64,000 bases of DNA from Mucilaginibacter sp. 14171R-50 (GTDB taxonomy: Bacteria > Bacteroidota > Bacteroidia > Sphingobacteriales > Sphingobacteriaceae), in assembly GCF_010093045.1 (NCBI RefSeq), contig NZ_CP048115.1:806001-870000 (forward strand), given 5' to 3'. The stretch's first letter is position 1, and each line of letters opens with the position of its first letter. Positions 1 to 8,365 of the stretch are shown piece by piece. The translations under genes were made by a program, and so were the position numbers. The notes beneath the pieces were generated by a model. That model did not search any database. It was not told the origin of the DNA and saw only the letters and a program-made list of their open reading frames with translations.

Positions 1-1254
1 TATGATGACGAAAATAAAGACGTAGATGATGGATAGTATCAGCGCAAATAGCGCGGCCGCGCCTTTATTTTTGAGTAGCGAGGCAATGAAAACCGATACC
101 AGCCCTATTGTGGCTATGGATGCAATTAAATAGGCTGCATTATAACCAACCTGCTCAGAGAACGAAAGCAACAAGGTGTAATAAATGATCATGGCAGCGC
201 CTATCAGTATGTAGTTGAACGGATGGATCCTGTTCTTACGAATAACCTCGGTGAGGAACAACGACACAAACGTTAACAGCACGATAAGTATGGCGTACTT
301 ACTGGTACGGGTTATCTTCTGGTATTGGTCAACCGGCAGGCGCAGCTTTACACCAAATGATGCATCGCCAAGCTTACTTTTGTCGGTAAGCAAGTTGTTA
401 TCAACCACCCATTGCTGCGGATACGGGCGGTTGTAATACAGCATGCGCCATTTTGCGTGGAAACCGCTGGTATCTACTGTGCGGGTATCTGGCAGGTAAC
501 GCCCGTCGAAACTTGGCGACGACCAGTTGCCTGCCACTTCAACATCGGTGGTTTTACCAAGATGCAAAAAGTGCAGTTCCTGGCTGCCTTTCAGATCCAG
601 CGTGTAATCAAAAGTAAAAGCGCCGTTTGCAACATTGGTTAAATTCAGGTTAGCCTGCAGGCCGCCGTTAAATAAAGGGTGAGCGTTAAAAGATGGCTCG
701 GCATTGAGCTGCTGGCCGGCAGCAGTTACCATCGGATTATTTTTAAGGCCTTTCAGGTCTGATATGCTGAACTCCAGCCTTGCCTTATCCAGCAGCAATT
801 GTTCGGGCACTAACGAGAGGCTGCCAAGTTCGGCCCTGCCAAAGTTACCTGCAATTTTTATTGAGGAATTGTAAACCACAGTTTCGAACATTCCCCGGTG
901 TAATTTCTCGGGCCTTATATCGGCTTTTACCTTTAAATTTTCCGGCAGGATGTATAAATTCTCTATTACATCCCGCGTAGTTTCTTTTTTATCACTATCA
1001 GTATATTTTATGGTTTTGCGATAAGGTATAACCAGCACGGGGCCTTTTATGGTTTGGCTGCCCGACCACGTATCGGCTATGTTCTTCGCCATTTCATCCT
1101 GTCGTTCGGCGCGCTCGCGGATAAGGCTGTCAATTAATGATGATGGGATAAGCAGCACCAAAATTAAAAAGCCAATAAAAACTAATTTAACAGTGATCGA
1201 CTCCTTGAGCCAATTCATAATGCCTTTTAAGGCCAACGGTTCTTCTTGTATCAT
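1..1254 (-). CDS. creD: CreD-family inner membrane protein, C-terminus cut by window edge
   Basis: The 418 residues present read as CreD (cell envelope integrity / inner membrane protein family). After a short cytoplasmic start there is an N-terminal membrane helix (VKLVFIGFLILVLLIP), then a long extracytoplasmic domain containing the family-typical GPVLVIPY segment. A block of closely spaced C-terminal membrane helices follows and is still running at base 1. Family members are about 450 residues, so only some tens of residues are missing. The ATG at 1252-1254 is chosen because an in-frame TAA lies two codons upstream. The biochemical role of CreD is not established; in enterobacteria it belongs to the CreBC regulon. 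Here no CreBC genes are visible, and the neighbours are a small winged-helix regulator and a membrane protein. The palindrome at 1272-1288 suggests that regulator controls it. Confidence 0.88.
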   Translation of the reverse strand, partial: MIQEEPLALKGIMNWLKESITVKLVFIGFLILVLLIPSSLIDSLIRERAERQDEMAKNIADTWSGSQTIKGPVLVIPYRKTIKYTDSDKKETTRDVIENLYILPENLKVKADIRPEKLHRGMFETVVYNSSIKIAGNFGRAELGSLSLVPEQLLLDKARLEFSISDLKGLKNNPMVTAAGQQLNAEPSFNAHPLFNGGLQANLNLTNVANGAFTFDYTLDLKGSQELHFLHLGKTTDVEVAGNWSSPSFDGRYLPDTRTVDTSGFHAKWRMLYYNRPYPQQWVVDNNLLTDKSKLGDASFGVKLRLPVDQYQKITRTSKYAILIVLLTFVSLFLTEVIRKNRIHPFNYILIGAAMIIYYTLLLSFSEQVGYNAAYLIASIATIGLVSVFIASLLKNKGAAALFALILSIIYVFIFVII

Positions 1255-1271
1255 TTGGATTTATTAAAAGT

Positions 1272-1288
1272 ACTTTGAATTGCAAAGT
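1272..1288 (-). promoter_or_regulatory. Palindromic operator upstream of creD
   Basis: ACTTTG-AATTG-CAAAGT is a perfect 6-bp inverted repeat with a 5-bp spacer, 18-34 nt before the creD ATG. The same half-sites and spacing recur at 2305-2321 before the neighbouring operon, and in both places the preceding bases AAAGT are also shared. On the minus strand the arm overlaps a -7-like TTTG, so a bound repressor would block the promoter. The inferred binder is the winged-helix protein at 1309-1617. Confidence 0.6.
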
Positions 1289-1308
1289 GATTATGTAAAA
1301 AAATATAG

Positions 1309-1617
1309 CTATAACAATTTCTGATTTTTTATGATCTGCTCTAAAGCATTAAGGTGCTGCTTAAAGGCTTGCCTGCCTTTATCACTTGCCTCGTAATTAG
1401 TATTAGGCTTGCGCCCTAAAAATGATTTATGCACAGTAATATATTCTTCTTTTTCTAAAGCCTTCAGGTGCGATGCCAGGTTACCATCGGTGGTATCCAG
1501 CAGCTCCTTTAGCGAATTGAAATCGTACCGGTCGTTAACCATCAGCACACTCATTATTTGCAAACGCAGCCTGTTCTCAAACGCCTTATCAAGTTTTTCA
1601 AATGGAACTTTCACCAA
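1309..1617 (-). CDS. Small winged-helix transcriptional regulator (HTH_34-like)
   Basis: This 102-residue protein is almost entirely one winged-helix domain. It has an N-terminal helix (FENRLRLQIMSVLMV), a helix-turn-helix around FNSLKELLDTTDGNLASHLKALE (about residues 33-55), and a wing at ITVHKSFLGRKPNTNYEAS. A short C-terminal helix could dimerise. This matches the winged-helix DNA-binding family PF13601, related to MarR and ArsR regulators; no metal-binding Cys pair is visible. It lies 41 bp downstream of the membrane-protein gene at 1659-2297 on the same strand, with no palindrome or promoter between, so the two are probably cotranscribed. It probably represses its own operon and creD through the two matching palindromes; the effector is unknown. 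Confidence 0.85.
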   Translation of the reverse strand: MVKVPFEKLDKAFENRLRLQIMSVLMVNDRYDFNSLKELLDTTDGNLASHLKALEKEEYITVHKSFLGRKPNTNYEASDKGRQAFKQHLNALEQIIKNQKLL

Positions 1618-1658
1618 TATTATTTTTAATATACCGTAAAAATTAAGCCTATAACAAC

Positions 1659-2297
1659 TTAAGATTTACTATCATATTTTAAGTACATAATGCTGCCGTA
1701 AACAATGTGCAATATACCAAACCCCACGGCCCAAAAAAGCAAACCATAACCCGGTAGTAATGCGGCAAACAAACCTAATACAATTTCGCAAATGCCTAAG
1801 TACTTAACATCCTTAAAAGTAAAATTACTTGCATTTATGAGCGCCAGGCCGTAAAATATTAACGTTGCTGACGCTACAATGCCTACATAGCCGCGGCTTA
1901 TTAAAATAAGTATCAACGCGCCGCCCGCTATCAGGGGTACAGCCATGTTAAATAATATCTGCCGGCTGCTGTTGCCCCACATTGGTTGATTTTTCTTTTT
2001 GGCGTTACGCATGGTAAGCACCACACAGGTTGCCACTGATGCTATCAGCACAACCAAAGCGATAAGTATTAAGGTGTATAAGTCGGCGGCGGAACGGCCC
2101 TGATCAGTAATTACATACTCGCGGTAGTTATAAAACCCGCCGGAGCCATAAATGATACTATAGGCAAGCCCGGCACCTATTAACGCGTAAATACCCGCCA
2201 GCACACCGCTAAGGCCGCTAAGCGAAATAAATTTTGAGGAGCGCTCCATCATGCTGCGGATAGATGTAAGCTCGTCTTGTATTTCGTTTTGTTTCAC
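1659..2297 (-). CDS. Multi-pass membrane protein of unknown function
   Basis: This is a 212-residue protein with about six hydrophobic helices in three pairs. It starts with a soluble stretch carrying RSMMERSSKFISLSGLSG, a conserved opening in Bacteroidota proteins of this type. Later helices include LYTLILIALVVLIASVATCVV and VPLIAGGALILILI. No catalytic motif is visible. The start is GTG at 2295-2297, chosen because TAA is directly upstream in frame; an ATG fifteen codons further in (about 2252) is the alternative. It heads the operon encoding the winged-helix regulator, and its promoter overlaps the palindrome at 2305-2321. The pairing with that regulator and creD suggests a membrane stress or envelope role, which is inference. 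Confidence 0.75.
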   Translation of the reverse strand: MKQNEIQDELTSIRSMMERSSKFISLSGLSGVLAGIYALIGAGLAYSIIYGSGGFYNYREYVITDQGRSAADLYTLILIALVVLIASVATCVVLTMRNAKKKNQPMWGNSSRQILFNMAVPLIAGGALILILISRGYVGIVASATLIFYGLALINASNFTFKDVKYLGICEIVLGLFAALLPGYGLLFWAVGFGILHIVYGSIMYLKYDSKS

Positions 2298-2304
2298 TTA
2301 AAGT

Positions 2305-2321
2305 ACTTTGTTATTCAAAGT
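2305..2321 (-). promoter_or_regulatory. Second copy of the palindromic operator
   Basis: ACTTTG-TTATT-CAAAGT has the same arms and 5-bp spacing as 1272-1288, here 8-24 nt upstream of the GTG of the membrane-protein gene. The minus-strand reading TTACTTTG overlaps it and resembles the -7 box TAnnTTTG with one mismatch. An autoregulatory site of the operon-encoded winged-helix protein is the simplest reading. Confidence 0.6.
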
Positions 2322-2363
2322 AAGTTATTAAAAGGGGAACTTCCAAATAATATTATCAAAAAG

Positions 2364-2945
2364 TTAAACCTGAATTGCGGCCTTTACCAGGTAGGGCAAT
2401 ATTTCTTTCTGAAACGACACGAAATTTTTCCGCACGTCGCTATCGCTTACTGAGGTGAATGCGAAGCTGAATACAATGCTTTTGCTGCATTTGATGAGGA
2501 AACGGATGCGCTGTTGATAGGTTTCGTGTTTGCGGATGCCGGCCAGTTGGGTAAAAGAGTGCACCAGCAGTTCTTCCAGTTCGTTAGATAAGTTCTTCAA
2601 AAAATCCTGCGAGTTGGTGCTCTCGCGGATAAAGTCCCAGCCGATAAACTCATTACAAACAGTGTATGATAGCCGGCAGGTTTTCATGATGAGGTTGCTC
2701 AAATGTGCTTCCTCATCCATATCAGGGGTGTTGGTGTTTATCAGTTCGTCAACGCTCACCTTGATGTAGTCCATCAGTAAAACATGCAGAAGCGCTTCCT
2801 TACTGTCAAAATACTTGTATATGGTAGCCTTCGCGATCTTAGCCCGTTTGGCGATCTCGTTCACACTGGTTTTGTGGTAACCGAATTTGCGGAACAGATC
2901 CTGCGCTGCCCGCTTAATGCTATCTTTAATTTTATCGGCTTCCAT
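2364..2945 (-). CDS. TetR/AcrR-family transcriptional regulator
   Basis: At 193 residues it has the usual TetR length. The N-terminal three-helix DNA-binding domain is clear: IKRAAQDLFRKFGYHKTSVNEIAKRAKIAKATIYKYFDSKEALL, about residues 9-52, with the helix-turn-helix at TSVNEIAKRAKIAKATIYKYF. The rest is helical and would form the ligand-binding and dimer domain; it does not reveal the ligand. The gene begins 3 bp after the stop of the Rieske-like lipoprotein, itself directly after pheS. No efflux or enzyme target gene is adjacent, so the regulated genes cannot be named. Confidence 0.9.
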   Translation of the reverse strand: MEADKIKDSIKRAAQDLFRKFGYHKTSVNEIAKRAKIAKATIYKYFDSKEALLHVLLMDYIKVSVDELINTNTPDMDEEAHLSNLIMKTCRLSYTVCNEFIGWDFIRESTNSQDFLKNLSNELEELLVHSFTQLAGIRKHETYQQRIRFLIKCSKSIVFSFAFTSVSDSDVRKNFVSFQKEILPYLVKAAIQV

Positions 2946-2948
2946 TGG

Positions 2949-3362
2949 TCAATTTGAAACAAATATCTCAAATTGCGTGGTATTTACAACGTACGACCTG
3001 AGATATTTGGTAGCAGGGGCTTTTACCGGGCTCCCGTCTGATAGCGAGAACTTTGATCCGCTGCAAGGATCAGTAGCCGTAAAACCGGTATCGTCAACGT
3101 TAATGGCGCATAGTTTTTCGGGCTGGTAACTGCTGCAACGGTCATACGCTACGTAAGAACCATCTACCTGCCGGTAAATAACTATACCGGCCACACCCGC
3201 GCCCGCAACATAGGCATAACCGCCCGGGGCGCTTAGTGCAGTGTAACGGGGATCTGTTTTTACTATTTTAACGTTTACCGGTACACGCGGAACTACATTT
3301 TCGATTTTACCGCACCCTGAAGATAGCAGGCAAATGATCAATAGCGCCGGTATAACTCTCAT
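2949..3362 (-). CDS. Rieske-fold-like lipoprotein lacking iron-sulfur ligands
   Basis: This 137-residue protein has a lipoprotein signal (LLSSGC, lipidated Cys17). The C-terminal half follows the outline of a Rieske domain: VAYDRCSSY around residue 76, then DPCSGSKFSLSDGSPVKAPA from residue 98. In true Rieske proteins these are CxH and CPCHGS boxes binding a 2Fe-2S cluster. Here the box-1 His is Ser, and box 2 reads DPCSGS, so its Cys and His ligands are Asp and Ser. Cluster binding is therefore unlikely, and the domain is probably structural or binds something else. Its ATG follows the pheS TAA with no gap, and tetR starts 3 bp after its stop. Function unknown. Confidence 0.75.
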   Translation of the reverse strand: MRVIPALLIICLLSSGCGKIENVVPRVPVNVKIVKTDPRYTALSAPGGYAYVAGAGVAGIVIYRQVDGSYVAYDRCSSYQPEKLCAINVDDTGFTATDPCSGSKFSLSDGSPVKAPATKYLRSYVVNTTQFEIFVSN

Positions 3363-4397
3363 TTATATAATATCTGTTGTAAATTGTTTCAGGAAACGCA
3401 CATCGTTCTCTGAAAATAAACGCAGATCGCGTATCACATATTTTAAGTTTGTAATACGTTCAATGCCCATACCAAAGGCAAAGCCTGTATATTTTTTACT
3501 ATCGATGCCGCAATTCTCCAGAACGTTCGGGTCAACCATACCGCAGCCCAAAATCTCCACCCAGCCGCTGTATTTACACATGTTGCAGCCTGCGCCTTTA
3601 CAAATAGTGCATGAAATATCCATTTCGGCGGACGGCTCGGTGAACGGAAAATATGAAGGGCGGAAACGCACCTTTGTACCTTCGCCATAAAGTTCCTGCA
3701 CAAAGTGATACAACGTCTGTTTCAGATCAGAGAACGATACATTTTCATCAACATATAAACCCTCCACCTGGTGAAAAAAGCAATGCGCCCGGGCCGATAT
3801 AGCCTCGTTACGGTAAACGCGGCCCGGCATAATGGCGCGGAACGGCGGTTTACCGTTCTCCATCATACGCACCTGTACCGACGAGGTATGGGTACGTAAA
3901 GCGATGTCGTCTGCACCATCCCCCTTGCGTATAAAGAAGGTATCCTGCATATCTCTTGCCGGGTGTTCCTGAGGGAAGTTAAGCGCCGAGAAGTTATGCC
4001 AGTCGTCCTCAATTTCGGGCCCTTCGGCAACTACAAAGCCCAAACGCTTAAATATATCAATGATCTCGTTACGTACCAGCGAAAGCGGATGGCGCGAGCC
4101 AACCTCAAAACCATCGCCGGGCAGCGTAAGGTCGATTTCGAATTTCGGATTTTCGATTTCGGATTTGAAACTTTCCTGTAGTTCCTGGTATTTAGCTTCG
4201 GTAAATTGCTTAAACTGGTTCAATACCTTACCAAAGGTACGCTTCTCTTCGGGGCCTACTGTTTTAAACTCTTCGAACAGGTCCTTTATCAACCCTTTGG
4301 TACCTAAATATTTTATACGGAACGCTTCCAGTTCATCAGCCTTAGCGGCGGTAAACGCCTTTATCTCGGCGGTATATTGATCTATCTTAGATTGCAT
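3363..4397 (-). CDS. pheS: Phenylalanine--tRNA ligase alpha subunit
   Basis: PheS forms the catalytic half of the alpha2beta2 synthetase that charges tRNA-Phe in the cytoplasm. The 344-residue length is normal. An N-terminal coiled coil (about residues 1-90) binds tRNA. Class II core motifs are present: motif 2 (FRAIMPGRVYRNEAISARAH) and motif 3 (GFAFGMGIERI) near the C-terminus. A Cys-rich insert, CTICKGAGCNMCKYSGWVEILGCGM, is also seen in many bacterial PheS proteins. pheT is not in the window, as is common in Bacteroidota. The gene lies 43 bp downstream of kbl on the same strand and abuts the lipoprotein gene. Confidence 0.97.
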   Translation of the reverse strand: MQSKIDQYTAEIKAFTAAKADELEAFRIKYLGTKGLIKDLFEEFKTVGPEEKRTFGKVLNQFKQFTEAKYQELQESFKSEIENPKFEIDLTLPGDGFEVGSRHPLSLVRNEIIDIFKRLGFVVAEGPEIEDDWHNFSALNFPQEHPARDMQDTFFIRKGDGADDIALRTHTSSVQVRMMENGKPPFRAIMPGRVYRNEAISARAHCFFHQVEGLYVDENVSFSDLKQTLYHFVQELYGEGTKVRFRPSYFPFTEPSAEMDISCTICKGAGCNMCKYSGWVEILGCGMVDPNVLENCGIDSKKYTGFAFGMGIERITNLKYVIRDLRLFSENDVRFLKQFTTDII

Positions 4398-4440
4398 TAA
4401 CTTATCCCTTCAAAAATGTAACTACAAATATACGGCCTGA

Positions 4441-5631
4441 TTATTTAATTACCCCTAATGCCTTGCCCACGCTGGTAAATGCCGCGATGGCCTTATCCAA
4501 ATGTGCGACATCGTGAGCGGCCGAGATCTGCACACGGATACGTGCTTTACCCTGCGGCACAACCGGGTAGTAAAAGCCGATCACGTAGATGCCTTCTTCC
4601 AGCATTTTGGCGGCAAACTCCTGGGCCAGTTTGGCATCATACAGCATCACCGGCACAATAGGGTGCACACCTGGTTTTATATCAAAGCCCGCGGCGGTCA
4701 TTTTTTCGCGGAAGTATTTGGTGTTGCTCTCCAGCTTATCGCGCAGGTCGGTGGTTTCGCTCAGCATATCCAATACAGCTATTGATGCACCGGTAATGGC
4801 CGGGGCCAGGGTATTGCTAAACAAATATGGCCTTGAGCGCTGGCGCAGCATATCGATAATTTCCTTACGGCCCGATGTAAATCCACCCGATGCGCCACCT
4901 AAAGCTTTACCCAATGTACCGGTAATGATATCTATTTTACCCATCACATTATGGTGCTCATGCGTTCCGCGGCCGGTTTTGCCCATAAAACCGCTGCAGT
5001 GGCTCTCGTCTATCATCACCAGGGCGTTGTACTGCTCGGCAAGGGCGCAAATTGTATCAAGCTGGGCTATGGTGCCATCCATCGAGAATGCCCCATCAGT
5101 AACAATAATACGGTGACGAAGATCCTGCGTGGCTTTCAATTGGTCTTCCAGATCGGCCATGTCATCGTGCTTATAACGCTTGCGCTGTGCCTTGCAAAGG
5201 CGCACACCATCTATGATGGATGCATGGTTTAACTCATCAGAAATAATGGCATCCTGCTCATTAAATAACGGCTCAAAAACGCCCCCGTTCGCATCAAAAG
5301 CGGCCGCGTAAAGTATGGTATCTTCCGTACCTAAAAATTCGGATATTTTTTGCTCGAGCTGTTTATGTATGTCCTGCGTACCGCAGATAAAACGTACGGA
5401 TGATAAACCATATCCATGCGTATCCATAGTAGCCTTTGCCGCCGCAATTACTTTTGGGTGCGCCGAAAGGCCCAGATAATTGTTGGCGCAAAAATTTATA
5501 ACCTCCTTACCGCCCTGCACGGTGATATCCGCACCCTGCGGCGAAGTAATGATTCTCTCGCGTTTATATAAACCGGCACTTTCAATATCGGCAAGTTCCT
5601 GCTGTAAAACCGGCTGCAATGTTTTATACAT
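4441..5631 (-). CDS. kbl: Glycine C-acetyltransferase (2-amino-3-ketobutyrate CoA ligase)
   Basis: This PLP enzyme splits 2-amino-3-oxobutyrate with CoA into glycine and acetyl-CoA, the second step of threonine catabolism; it also works in reverse. The 396 residues align well with Kbl length. Visible features are the N-terminal [14 protein letters not shown] block, the [10 protein letters not shown] segment with the cofactor-binding Asp and His, and the PLP lysine in [15 protein letters not shown]. The end carries [15 protein letters not shown] and the [11 protein letters not shown] signature. It belongs to the alpha-oxoamine synthases, so serine palmitoyltransferase is the nearest alternative, but [10 protein letters not shown] favours Kbl. 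No threonine dehydrogenase is nearby. Confidence 0.93.
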   Translation of the reverse strand: MYKTLQPVLQQELADIESAGLYKRERIITSPQGADITVQGGKEVINFCANNYLGLSAHPKVIAAAKATMDTHGYGLSSVRFICGTQDIHKQLEQKISEFLGTEDTILYAAAFDANGGVFEPLFNEQDAIISDELNHASIIDGVRLCKAQRKRYKHDDMADLEDQLKATQDLRHRIIVTDGAFSMDGTIAQLDTICALAEQYNALVMIDESHCSGFMGKTGRGTHEHHNVMGKIDIITGTLGKALGGASGGFTSGRKEIIDMLRQRSRPYLFSNTLAPAITGASIAVLDMLSETTDLRDKLESNTKYFREKMTAAGFDIKPGVHPIVPVMLYDAKLAQEFAAKMLEEGIYVIGFYYPVVPQGKARIRVQISAAHDVAHLDKAIAAFTSVGKALGVIK

Positions 5632-5761
5632 AATTACAATTGTTAAAGCCCAAAATTAAACAATAACCTGTAATTGAACGGTTATGCAAAACATTTTATA
5701 TAAATTACGTGTAGCATCAAACATTTTACCCACAGATGCTATTAAACGTAAAATTCCTTGT

Positions 5762-8242
5762 ATGAGAAGATACCTACCTGTTATTATACTTATTCTTGTG
5801 TCGTTAAGCACTTCGGCGCAGCAATATGTATTATCGGGACTTATTACCGGGCCTAAAGGCGAACCCGTGGGTTTTACATCGGTATATATTCGCAACTCTA
5901 CTTACGGAACAACGGCAAACGAAGAGGGCCGCTATCAATTTAAGCTAAGCCCGGGTACTTATAACGTTACCTACCGTTTTACCGGTTATACACAACAAAC
6001 CGAAAGCATTACAATTACCGACCACGACGAGGTACACAACGTACAGCTTGCCAACGAGGTTTTTAAATTCAGCGCGGTATCTGACAAATGGAAACAAAAC
6101 CTGGACCCCGGCGACACCATAATGCGTATGGCTATTGCCAAGCGCAGGCAACACCTGGAAGAAGTTAACAGCTACTCCTGCTCGGTATATATTAAAGCGG
6201 TACAGCGGCTGTTAAGCTCGCCAAAATCGTTAACAAGCAAAGCGGTTACCCAGGCTTTAGACCTTGACTCCAACGGGCGGGGAATACTTTACCAGTCTGA
6301 ATTATTGTCGGCTTTTAATTTCGAACGGCCAAATAAAATCAAAGAGATCACTATAGCTTCACGGGAGGCGGGTGTAAATACGGCTTTCAACTACAGTAAA
6401 GGATCAGACCTGCAGGTTAATTTTTACAACGATGTATTTAAGATAAATGGCTTAAGCACCCGTGGTTACATTTCACCGCTCGCTTCTGATGCGTTTAGTT
6501 ATTATGATTACAGGTTAGTGGGTAGTTCTGTGCAAAACGGGCTTACCATTGATAAGATAGAAATTATACCAAAGCGTGCGCATGGCATGTATTTTCAGGG
6601 AAACATATATATAGTGGAGGGTGAATGGCGTATTTATAGCGCCGACCTTTACCTGACCAATACCATGAGCAGCCTTAACCTGGTTGATACTATGCGTATA
6701 AGCCAGCAATACATCCCCATTACCGACAGTGTTTGGATGCCTGCTGCTGTACAATTTAATTTTAAAGGGTCGGTATTAGGCTTTAAGTTCGGCGGCTATT
6801 ATGAGGGGATTTTTAACAATTATAAAATTAATCCAAAATTCCCCGATGGATTTTTTAACGGTGAAATATTACGCATAGATACCGCTGCGAACAGCAAACC
6901 TTCGGGTTATTGGGATACGCATCGCCTGTTACCCTTAACGCGGCTGGAAAAACGCGACTATGAAAAGAAAGACAGCATTGCAGCTTACAAAAAAACCGAC
7001 AGGTATTTAGATTCGCTGCAGCACGAGAAGAATGGCATAAACTACCCCGGATATCTGATATTTGGATATGATGCCAGTAGCCGCGACGAACGCGATTCGC
7101 TTCATGTTTTTCCGTTTCTGCAAACGTTTTATTACAACACGGTTGAAGGGTTTGGAATTAATGCTAAAGTACGGTACACCCACATTATAGACGACTGGCA
7201 CTCGTACAGCATTACACCGGCCCTGCGTTATGGGTTTTCAAATAAACTTTTCAGTGCAAATGTGCATGCAGAATATTTAAATGACCCGTTCCATAACGCC
7301 AAACTCTATACAGACTCAGGAAGCGATGTGCTTGACCTTAATAACGTGGGTACCCGGTCCTTATATTTTAATACTTTAAGCACCTTACTGTACGAAAACA
7401 ACTACGTAAAATACTATCGCTCTAAATATGGCGGCTTTGGCTATCAGCGCGAATTGTGGAACGGCGTATTATGGACTGCCGGTTTAAACTACGCCAGCCG
7501 TACACAATTGTACAACACCGCCTTTGGGCATATAAGGGATGTAAAAAATAAAGATTACACATCTAATAACCCCCTTGTGCCTGATTCGGTACCACCTACA
7601 GATCGTACTTTCTTATTCCCCCAGAACCAGGCGCTAACGTTCAGCACTTCGGTTACCTTTACGTTCGATCAGCAATACATCACCAGGCCAACAGGTAAGT
7701 TTAACCTGCCATCAAAATATCCTACCCTAACCATTAATTACCGCAAAGGGATAAATGGCGTGTTTGGGTCGGATGTGAATTACGATTTTGCATCGGCGGA
7801 TATATCGCAAAACAACCTGCGCATTGGCCTCAGCGGATTTTCGTCGTTTAAATTAGTAGGGGGCGATTATTTTAACAGGCGAAGATTGTACTACATGGAT
7901 TTTTATCATTTTTTGGGTAACCAGGGCACTACCTTTGATCCAACGTACATAGGCAGTTTTCATTTCCTGCCTTTTTATCAGTTCAGCACAGGCGGTGCAT
8001 TCTTCGAGGCGCATTACCAGCATAATTTTGCCGGGGCGATATTAAGTAAGGTGCCATTTGTCCGCAAGCTAAAACTCGAAGAAGTAATTGGCGCCAATTT
8101 TTTAACAACAAAAGAAAACCCTAATTACCGTGAATTTTATGTTGGCGTTCAACGCCTGATCTTCCGGGTAGACTACGGTATATCGTATGCAGGCAACAAA
8201 AAATACCTGCAGGGCTTCAGGATATTTTACGGGATCAGATAG
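5762..8242 (+). CDS. DUF5686 outer-membrane protein with carboxypeptidase-like regulatory domain
   Basis: The 826-residue product starts with a signal peptide (MRRYLPVIILILVSLSTSAQQ). A CarboxypepD_reg-like beta-sandwich follows (about residues 22-105: LSGLITGPKGEPVGFTSVYIRNSTYGTTANEEGRY). The long remainder is rich in alternating aromatic strands typical of an outer-membrane beta-barrel and matches the DUF5686 architecture of Bacteroidota. The ATG at 5762 is chosen because it begins the signal peptide; an ATG at 5684 would add 26 unrelated residues. It is transcribed divergently from kbl. A 7-bp inverted repeat (TAGCATC, 5712-5718 and 5735-5741) lies in the leader. DUF5686 proteins are surface proteins without an assigned activity. 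Confidence 0.82.
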   Translation: MRRYLPVIILILVSLSTSAQQYVLSGLITGPKGEPVGFTSVYIRNSTYGTTANEEGRYQFKLSPGTYNVTYRFTGYTQQTESITITDHDEVHNVQLANEVFKFSAVSDKWKQNLDPGDTIMRMAIAKRRQHLEEVNSYSCSVYIKAVQRLLSSPKSLTSKAVTQALDLDSNGRGILYQSELLSAFNFERPNKIKEITIASREAGVNTAFNYSKGSDLQVNFYNDVFKINGLSTRGYISPLASDAFSYYDYRLVGSSVQNGLTIDKIEIIPKRAHGMYFQGNIYIVEGEWRIYSADLYLTNTMSSLNLVDTMRISQQYIPITDSVWMPAAVQFNFKGSVLGFKFGGYYEGIFNNYKINPKFPDGFFNGEILRIDTAANSKPSGYWDTHRLLPLTRLEKRDYEKKDSIAAYKKTDRYLDSLQHEKNGINYPGYLIFGYDASSRDERDSLHVFPFLQTFYYNTVEGFGINAKVRYTHIIDDWHSYSITPALRYGFSNKLFSANVHAEYLNDPFHNAKLYTDSGSDVLDLNNVGTRSLYFNTLSTLLYENNYVKYYRSKYGGFGYQRELWNGVLWTAGLNYASRTQLYNTAFGHIRDVKNKDYTSNNPLVPDSVPPTDRTFLFPQNQALTFSTSVTFTFDQQYITRPTGKFNLPSKYPTLTINYRKGINGVFGSDVNYDFASADISQNNLRIGLSGFSSFKLVGGDYFNRRRLYYMDFYHFLGNQGTTFDPTYIGSFHFLPFYQFSTGGAFFEAHYQHNFAGAILSKVPFVRKLKLEEVIGANFLTTKENPNYREFYVGVQRLIFRVDYGISYAGNKKYLQGFRIFYGIR

Positions 8243-8256
8243 AGAGTTGAAAGTCT

Positions 8257-8305
8257 AAAGTTCAAAGTCAAAAGTTAATCTTACATACTTTCGACTTTGA
8301 ACTTT
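8257..8305. repeat. Long inverted repeat (19-bp arms, 18 matching)
   Basis: The arms at 8257-8275 (AAAGTTCAAAGTCAAAAGT) and 8287-8305 (ACTTTCGACTTTGAACTTT) pair at 18 of 19 positions around an 11-nt loop. It starts 14 nt after the DUF5686 stop and could end that transcript. There is no uninterrupted T-run, and the right arm overlaps the trhO promoter. Confidence 0.7.
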
Positions 8306-8324
8306 GAACTTTTTACTACATTTG
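8296..8324 (+). promoter_or_regulatory. Bacteroidota-type promoter for trhO
   Basis: TTTG at 8296-8299, a 17-bp spacer, then TACATTTG at 8317-8324 fit the -33 TTTG / -7 TAnnTTTG consensus. Transcription would begin about 8329, which rules out any upstream start and leaves the ATGs at 8357 and 8366. Confidence 0.65.
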
Positions 8325-8365
8325 CGCCTCATTTAACACCGTTTGCAGCGGTATCAATGAATGTT

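Noticed and set aside
8297..8365. Upstream TTG start for trhO at 8297
   Set aside because: It lies inside the promoter -33 box, before any possible transcript start, and adds residues foreign to the family.
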